From: Cochliopodium minus
Taxonomy: Eukaryota > Discosea > Himatismenida > Cochliopodiidae
NCBI GenBank assembly: GCA_024220525.1
Contig: JAMYWO010000486.1
Coordinates: 1 to 22,892, forward strand
Length of the DNA: 22,892 bases
Direction of reading: 5' to 3'
In this document: in pieces, positions 18,001-22,892 of the stretch
Layout of the letters: every line of letters begins with the position of its first letter
Numbering within the stretch: position 1 is the first letter of the stretch
The notes under the pieces: model-generated
The model's input: only the letters and a program-made list of their open reading frames with translations
Database searches by the model: none
What the model was told of the DNA's origin: nothing
Position numbers and translations under genes: made by a program

Positions 18001-20721
18001 TTAAATATTCTTTTTTTTTTTTTAAAAAAAAAACCACAGACAAAAGATGAAGAATGCAAATACAAAATGGAAGGAGGAAACATGATCGTGAAAACAGCGA
18101 CGATACACAAGATGTTGATCAAAGTGATCGACAACTACTGCACCGACTTCACCTTGGTGGAGACTTTCCTTGTCATGCATCCTTACATCATCTCCCCCGT
18201 CGAGCTGCTTCACAAATTTGTCGAGTTTTATGTGGGGTTCAAATCTGAGAATGATGTTACTCATTGGAAGTATTCCAAGAGGGTCCACATTCTCAAAATC
18301 ATTGTAGAAAAAAAATTGATATTTTTTTTATTTTTTTATTTTTTATTTTTTCATTTTTTTTTTGTTTTGTTTTTTTTTTTTTTCATTTTTTCATTTTTTC
18401 ATTTTCCATATTTTTTTCTTTTATTCTTTTATTTTTTTATTTTTTTATTTTTTATTTTTTTATTTTATTCTTTTATTCTTTTATTCTTTTATTTTTATTT
18501 TTTTTTTATTATTATTTAATTTTTTATTTTTTGAATTTTTTTCATTTTTCATTTTTTCCATCAATTGTAGCAACAATGGCTTGAAATAAACCCTCATTAC
18601 AAAGAAGATGAGGACTTTGTGGAGAACGTCCACGCCTTTGTTTACAACAACATCAAAGAAGGTAAATTTATTTTTAATAAATAAAAAAATTAAATAAAAT
18701 TAAACAAAAAAAATTATTTTTTTATTTATTTACTTTTTGAATTATTTTTTTTTTATTTTTTTTATTTTTTTTTTTTTTAATATTTATTTTTATTTTTTAA
18801 TTAGGGAAAAAAACAGTGGGAATTCTTTCGACCACAACCACACTGACAATCTTCTCTAGAACATCTATAGGACTCGAAGAAAACACTGACTCTGACAACT
18901 CTTTTTCTGAGACCGTTTCCCACATCAAGTCTCCTCGCGTCATCGAAAATAACATCGTCATCGATGAGGAGTACAATTTCATCAATTTTTATGAAAAGTG
19001 GATCAAGTTGGTAATTATTTTTATTTTTTTATTTTTTTCATTATTTTATTCTTTCAATTTTTATTTTTTTATTTTTTTATTTTTTTATTTTTTTATTTTT
19101 TTATTTTTTTATTTTTTTTATTTCATTTTTTTATTTTTGATATTTTTTATTTATTTTTTATTTTTTATTAAAACTCTGTATTAATGTTTCAAGTAAAATT
19201 TTATTTTTAATTTTATTTATTTTATTTATAAATTTTTTATTCTATCTTTATTTTATTTCATTTATTTCAATTTTTTATTTTTATATATTTTGTTTTCATA
19301 TATTTTGTTTTAATTTTTTTTAGCCTCACTTGAGACCAGAGAAAAAAGACAAGGAGTACTGGGAAAAGCTGAAAACAAAGGAAAACCCCACCTTCCCTCT
19401 CCAATCCACAAGTGTCAATGATTTCGTGCAACAAATGACCTACCTGGAGAACGAGTCTTTAAAAAACATTCCTCCCCAAGGTAAAAAATAAAAGATAAAA
19501 ATAAAAATAAAATCAAAAAAACAAAAATGAAAAAATCAAAATAAAAAATAAAAAATAAAAAATAAAATATTAAAAAAAAAGAATAAAATAAAAAATAAAT
19601 TAACAAAATCAAAAATTAAAAATTAAAAATTAAAAATTAATTAAAAATTGAAAATAAAAAAATTTAAATTAAGAAAATTAAAAAACTAAAATAAAATACC
19701 AAAATAAAAAATAAAATATAAAAACTAAGAAAAAATATTAATTTTTAAAATAATTAATTCATTTTTTGTTCATTAATAATTCTGATTAATTTTGTTTTAT
19801 TACAGAATTTTTCAGACAAGCATTCATGGAGCCTGCCAAATCACCTTACTTTACTTACTGCACCAGCTTGTACAATTTGTGGAGTCAGTGGGCTGCCACT
19901 GAGATCATGGCCCAAACTGACCTCCAAGAAAGAACTAACGCTTTGGGTAAAAAAAATTAAAATTGAAATAATTAATAAATAATTAAAATTAATTCATAAA
20001 TTAATCAAATAATTAATAAATAAAAATTAATAAAAAATAAAAATAATTTTTTTTTTTGATAAAATAAACAGCGAAACTCATAGAAATAGCTTGGGAATGC
20101 AAACAGGCCAAAAACTTCAACACCTCTTACAGTTTATATGCAGGACTTAATGTGAAAATTTTTTCGTTTTAATATTAATATTTTTATTTTTTATTTTTAT
20201 TTTTTTTTTAAAAAAAAGCACGGATCCATCACCCGTTTAAAACAAACATGGGACAAACTCCCCAAAAACACCATCAAAATATATAAGTTGCTCAACGATT
20301 TTTGGGATGTGAGCATGAACCACAGAACCTATCGTAACGAGCTTAAAGTTGCCTCTCCCCCTTTGATTCCTTACTTAGGTAAATTCATAATTTATTTTTT
20401 TATTTTTATTTTCTTTTTTTTTCATTTATTTCATATTATAATTTTATTTTTCATGTAAAATTTTTTTTAGCTCTGTTCAGCAAGGACGTTTTTGGGATCG
20501 AAGAAAACAATAAAACGAGAATTGACGACAAAATGATCCATTTTTTCAAACTCCGCCTCATTTTTTCCAATATCAAATCCCTCCAACGTTACCAAGAGTA
20601 CAAGTGGTCCAATGTCAAAGAAGATCCTGATTTTTGTTATTATCTCACTTCAATGAAAGTTATTTCTGAGAAAGAATCTTTTCAGAAATCAAGATTGCTT
20701 GAGGCCAGACAAAACAAATAA
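15053..20721 (+). CDS. RhoGAP-REM-RasGEF fusion signalling protein
   Basis: Thirteen exons (15053-15770, 16399-16494, 16611-16768, 16854-16998, 17419-17690, 18040-18303, 18571-18661, 18805-19010, 19324-19480, 19806-19946, 20072-20151, 20219-20378, 20471-20721) keep phase throughout: 912 residues. Residues 1-260 are Lys/Ser-rich, with a coiled coil at about 100-185. The RhoGAP domain (about 275-463) shows VTIPAFVSNA, SLFR (Arg308 at the arginine-finger position), VVAALLKIFFNELP and NFMDIDYVCNTWGP. The REM/RasGEF-N domain (about 464-595) shows MIVKTATIHKMLIKVI and FLVMHPYIISPVELL. The CDC25 RasGEF domain (about 655-890) shows NLWSQWAATEI, LIEIAWECKQAKNFNTSYSL and GSITRLKQTWDKLP. So one protein could switch a Ras-type GTPase on and a Rho-type GTPase off. 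The usual PxLGxxLTDL core of the GEF is altered to IPYLALFSKDVF. Introns are 67-628 nt, longer than elsewhere. Confidence 0.88.
15951..15980. repeat. Perfect palindrome, 14-bp arms around CC
   Basis: AATATGTGTCTGGA, then CC, then TCCAGACACATATT: the two arms are exact reverse complements and would form a strong hairpin. It lies in the 628-nt first intron of the RhoGAP-RasGEF gene and its right arm overlaps the left end of dispersed repeat copy 2. Such GC content is exceptional for this intron. Confidence 0.9.
15974..16100. repeat. Dispersed intronic repeat, copy 2
   Basis: Near-identical to 496-620 in the same window orientation, but here sense to the host gene. It contains the palindrome GCATAATTATGC (16070-16081) and the near-palindrome CATACAGTGTATG, each partly decayed in copy 1. 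The host intron is the longest in this gene, as expected for an insertion. No coding capacity is seen; it may be a small non-autonomous mobile element. Confidence 0.85.
17089..17431 (+). repeat. Intronic tandem duplication carrying a copied 3' splice site
   Basis: Unit A (17089-17266) and unit B (17267-17431) start with the same gattattttatttttatc and end with the same aaacaaacaaacag followed by AAATAACAGATCT. The last 13 bases of unit B are the first bases of exon 5 of the RhoGAP-RasGEF gene, so unit A carries a decoy acceptor (AG at 17252-17253) 165 nt upstream of the real one. Using the decoy would stay in frame for only about 22 codons before a TGA in unit B. Confidence 0.88.
17691..18570 (+). 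repeat. T-rich low-complexity introns around exon 6 of RhoGAP-RasGEF
   Basis: Introns 17691-18039 (349 nt) and 18304-18570 (267 nt) flank the 264-nt REM-encoding exon. Both are T-dominated runs with interspersed A and C (the tttttattttt type), and both end in canonical AG. The apparent open frames across them (Phe-rich) are composition artefacts. Nothing else is seen. Confidence 0.8.
19011..19323 (+). repeat. T-rich intron with (ATTTTTTT)n microsatellite
   Basis: A 313-nt intron upstream of exon 9 of the RhoGAP-RasGEF gene, including about seven copies of an 8-bp ATTTTTTT unit around 19063-19118. It is T-rich on the coding strand. Confidence 0.75.
19481..19805 (+). repeat. A-rich intron with (AAAAAAT/AAAAAT)n tracts
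   Basis: A 325-nt intron downstream of exon 9 of the RhoGAP-RasGEF gene. Unlike the T-rich introns before it, its first 250 nt are A-dominated (repeated ataaaaa units near 19545-19570 and aaaatta units near 19610-19640), broadly complementary to the intron on the other side of the exon. Confidence 0.75.
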
Positions 20722-20813
20722 TTCCTTTCAATTCAAAAATTTGATTTATATTGTTTTTTCAAAAATAAAAAAAGTAAATAAAAATATTTTAAAAAAAATT
20801 TTTTTTTTATTTT

Positions 20814-22340
20814 TTAATTGTCATTATTCAAAACTTTTTCGAGGGATTCATCATCCACAATGGGTAAATTGTGGAGGATGTACATCTGAATGTTGGAAAA
20901 CTTGTTGAAAGAAGAATAGTACTGAGTCAAAAGTTTCTGAGAGTGGAGCACGAGATGGATGGACTTGGCTATGCGTTCTAACTTGAAAAAATTGATGAGC
21001 CCGTTGATGTTATCTGGCTTGTTTTCTTCGAAAGTCAAATCTGTCAAAGTGATTCCGATGTAGGGAATGAAAGGTTTTCCTTTACAAAAAAATATAAAAT
21101 AAAATTTAAAATAAAAAAACAATAAAAAAAAAATCAGTTACCATCTAAAATAGATTTTTTGATCAAACTTCGATATTCAGAGGCATTCTTTGTAAAGACC
21201 AAATCGTCTATTGAATCCAAAATCTTGTTTTCTTCATCTGACAACTTGATAGACCCTTTGTTTATCAGTTTTGTCAAGAGTGAAGAGTTGAAGGCAGCCA
21301 TAATTGAAACAGCAGAAAAAAAATTGGAAAGTTTCTTTAATGATTAAAAATAAAAAATAATAAGATTAAAATTAAAAATATAAATAAAAATAAAAATAAA
21401 ATAAAAATAAAAAATAAAAATAAAAATAAAAAATAAAAAAAATAAATATTACAATACATTCATTCGCAAGTTGAATGAAAAAGGAAGCTTTGGTGGATCT
21501 TTCTTCGGCTTTGGAACAGACGATGATAGTCTTGACCCAGTTACAAACACGGTTGAAGTGTTCAGTAACTTGGATGATATTGGGAGCAGTTTCTACATTG
21601 TTTTTCTTGAGCCAATTCGTTTCGAAAAACTCTGTTCTGGATATCAGAGACACGTAAGTTGAATCTGCCACTAAATATAGATAAAAGTTAAAAATAAGAA
21701 TAAATTAAAATTTAAAATAAATTAAATGGAAATAAAAAATAAATTAAAATAAATTAAAAATATTTTACGAGTTAATTGTTGGGCGAAATACTCGGGTCCT
21801 GATTGCATCAATGCCGAAAAATTCAGGTGGTAACGTTGGAAGATAGGCATTTTAGGCTTGACGATATGGGAAGAATACAATGACTAACAATAAACAAAAA
21901 TTAATTCAAAAATTAATTCAAAGATTAAAAAAATTTTTCAACAAAAAAATAAAAAAATAAAAAAATAAAAAAAAATAAAAAAAATATTTTTTTTAACGGA
22001 AAAAAATGTTTATAAAAAAAAAATCACTTTAAGTTTCTGAGAACCAGAATGTTTGGATTGAAGTTGAATTTTTTCAATGAAAGAGTAGAAAAAAGAGGAG
22101 AAGGTGGGGTCGGAAAATTCGGTGAAATTCCCGTTATTTCGGAGAATGATCCATTCTTGGAAAATTTTCAAAATCTTTTTGATTCTGAAGGTGTCATTCT
22201 CGAAAGAGGATTCAAAAAACTTTTTGGAGAGGACTTGTAATAAGTTGATTGGTGACGTGAATGTCGGGTATACGATTAAAAAATGCTCCATGAACTCATC
22301 TGCTCCAAAGAGATGTTCGCATCTTTTAGGATGTAGAAGC
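20814..22340 (-). CDS. REM-RasGEF guanine-nucleotide exchange factor, 5'-incomplete
   Basis: Five exons (22340-22028, 21883-21769, 21670-21453, 21334-21142, 21079-20814) join in phase and give the last 367 residues; the first enters in phase 2 from an exon beyond the window. The REM part reads FGADEFMEHFLIVYPTFTSP, then INLLQVLSKKF and ILKIFQEWIILRNNGNFTEF. The CDC25 domain reads LMQSGPEYFAQQLTLADSTY, HFNRVCNWVKTIIV, FFIQLANECIKLSNFFSAVS, AAFNSSLLTKL and then PFIPYIGITLTDLTFEENKP with INFFKLERIAKSI. The intact PYxGxxLTDLxF core suggests a working exchange factor for a Ras-family GTPase. It converges on the RhoGAP-RasGEF gene with 92 bp between stop codons, but their intron positions differ, which argues against a recent duplication. 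The ATGs in its first exons are internal, not starts. Confidence 0.88.
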
Positions 22341-22892
22341 CTGTTACAAAAAAAAAAAAATTTTTACAGATTAGAAAAGATAAAGTTTTAAATTATTTTT
22401 TTATATACTATTTGAAAAAAAAATGTTAAAAAAATTATTTTTAATCAAAAAAAAATTATTTTTAATCAAAAAAGATACTTATGAAAAGAAACAAAAAATT
22501 CTATAGTAAAAATGATTGAAAATAAATTGTTTTAAATTTGATTTTTATTCTTAGTTAAGATAGAAATATTTTTTCAAAAAAAAATAAAAATAAAAAATAA
22601 AAGATAAAAATGAAAAATTAAAAAATGAAAAATAAAAAAAAATGAAAAGAAAAAAATAAAAAAATAAAAAAATAAAAATTAAAAGATAAAAATAAATAAT
22701 AAGATTACTCAAAAAATAATAAACAAAATAAAAACATAAAAAAATGAAAATGAAAATAAAAGACTAAATATAAGTCTAAAATCAAAGAAAGAAAAATAAA
22801 ACAGTTAAAATTAAGAAAAATAAATAAATAAAAATAAAAATAAAAATAAAAATAAAAATAAAAATAAAAATAAAAATAAAAATAAAAATAAA
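22341..22892. repeat. A-rich low-complexity region ending in (AAAAAT)n
   Basis: No exon is visible on either strand in these 552 bases. They are probably an intron of the minus-strand RasGEF gene (acceptor at 22341-22342). The stretch 22575-22760 is A-rich with taaaaa/tgaaaa units, and the final 75 or so bases are an (AAAAAT)n hexamer array that runs off the window edge. Confidence 0.75.

Noticed and set aside
16770-19190. Phe-rich open frames through T-runs (for example 16785-16853, 18304-18570, 19011-19184)
   Set aside because: These are intron low-complexity DNA after good GT donors; the conserved domain continues only after the AG acceptors.
22010-22291. Minus-strand ATG at 22291 as the start of the second RasGEF
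   Set aside because: The frame continues upstream through FGADEF to an AG acceptor at 22341-22342, so this Met is internal to the REM domain.
1-22892. CRISPR arrays, tRNA or rRNA genes, bacterial operon signals
   Set aside because: No spaced direct repeats, no cloverleaf with a TTCRA-type arm, no rRNA core sequence and no Shine-Dalgarno-led gene chains were seen; the window is eukaryotic nuclear DNA with spliceosomal introns.

Overview
The window is nuclear DNA of an AT-rich, intron-dense, probably amoeboid protist. Genes are split by GT-AG introns, mostly 50-80 nt, that are almost pure A/T. RasGEF and RhoGAP signalling genes and a giant self-similar coiled-coil gene fit an amoeba (Amoebozoa, Heterolobosea or Anaeramoebae), but the sequence alone does not settle the lineage. 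All exon models are mine, built from splice sites, codon phase and remembered family motifs; no search was run.

Layout. Positions 1-54 hold a small plus-strand exon resembling the C-terminus of WDR70. Positions 124-1124 (minus) hold the 5' part of a carboxypeptidase Q (M28) gene, and 1242-2274 (plus) the 5' part of an M20D amidohydrolase. Both peptidase genes stop abruptly, one at an A-rich tract (55-118) and the other just before a single undetermined base (n, 2309), so the block 119-2309 looks like an island between assembly joins or rearrangements. Positions 2305-7570 (minus) hold a roughly 1,730-residue coiled-coil protein whose C-terminal third is a heptad-repeat expansion that runs into the n. 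Positions 7794-9066 (minus) encode a six-repeat, propeller-like protein.

Positions 9227-12923 (plus) hold the most notable gene: 22 exons, including microexons of 9 and 7 nt. It encodes an 823-residue fusion of an isochorismatase-fold domain, an aminoglycoside/choline-kinase-like domain and a protein-phosphatase-like domain. The kinase motifs are intact. By eye, the two flanking domains have lost canonical catalytic residues (Lys at the isochorismatase Cys position, Ser at the phosphatase CX5R Cys position).

Positions 13126-14333 (plus) encode an acyl-protein-thioesterase-like hydrolase with an N-terminal SAP/ARMET-like motif. Positions 14426-14802 (minus) encode a 105-residue Dabb (stress-responsive A/B barrel) protein. 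Positions 15053-20721 (plus) encode a 912-residue RhoGAP-REM-RasGEF protein. It converges on a second REM-RasGEF gene (20814-22340, minus) whose 5' end lies beyond the window. The remainder, to 22892, is A-rich low-complexity DNA.

Repeats. A roughly 125-bp element occurs twice, about 15.5 kb apart, each copy inside an unusually long intron (CPQ and RhoGAP-RasGEF). One copy abuts a perfect 14-bp-arm palindrome. Another RhoGAP-RasGEF intron carries a tandem duplication that copies its own 3' splice site.
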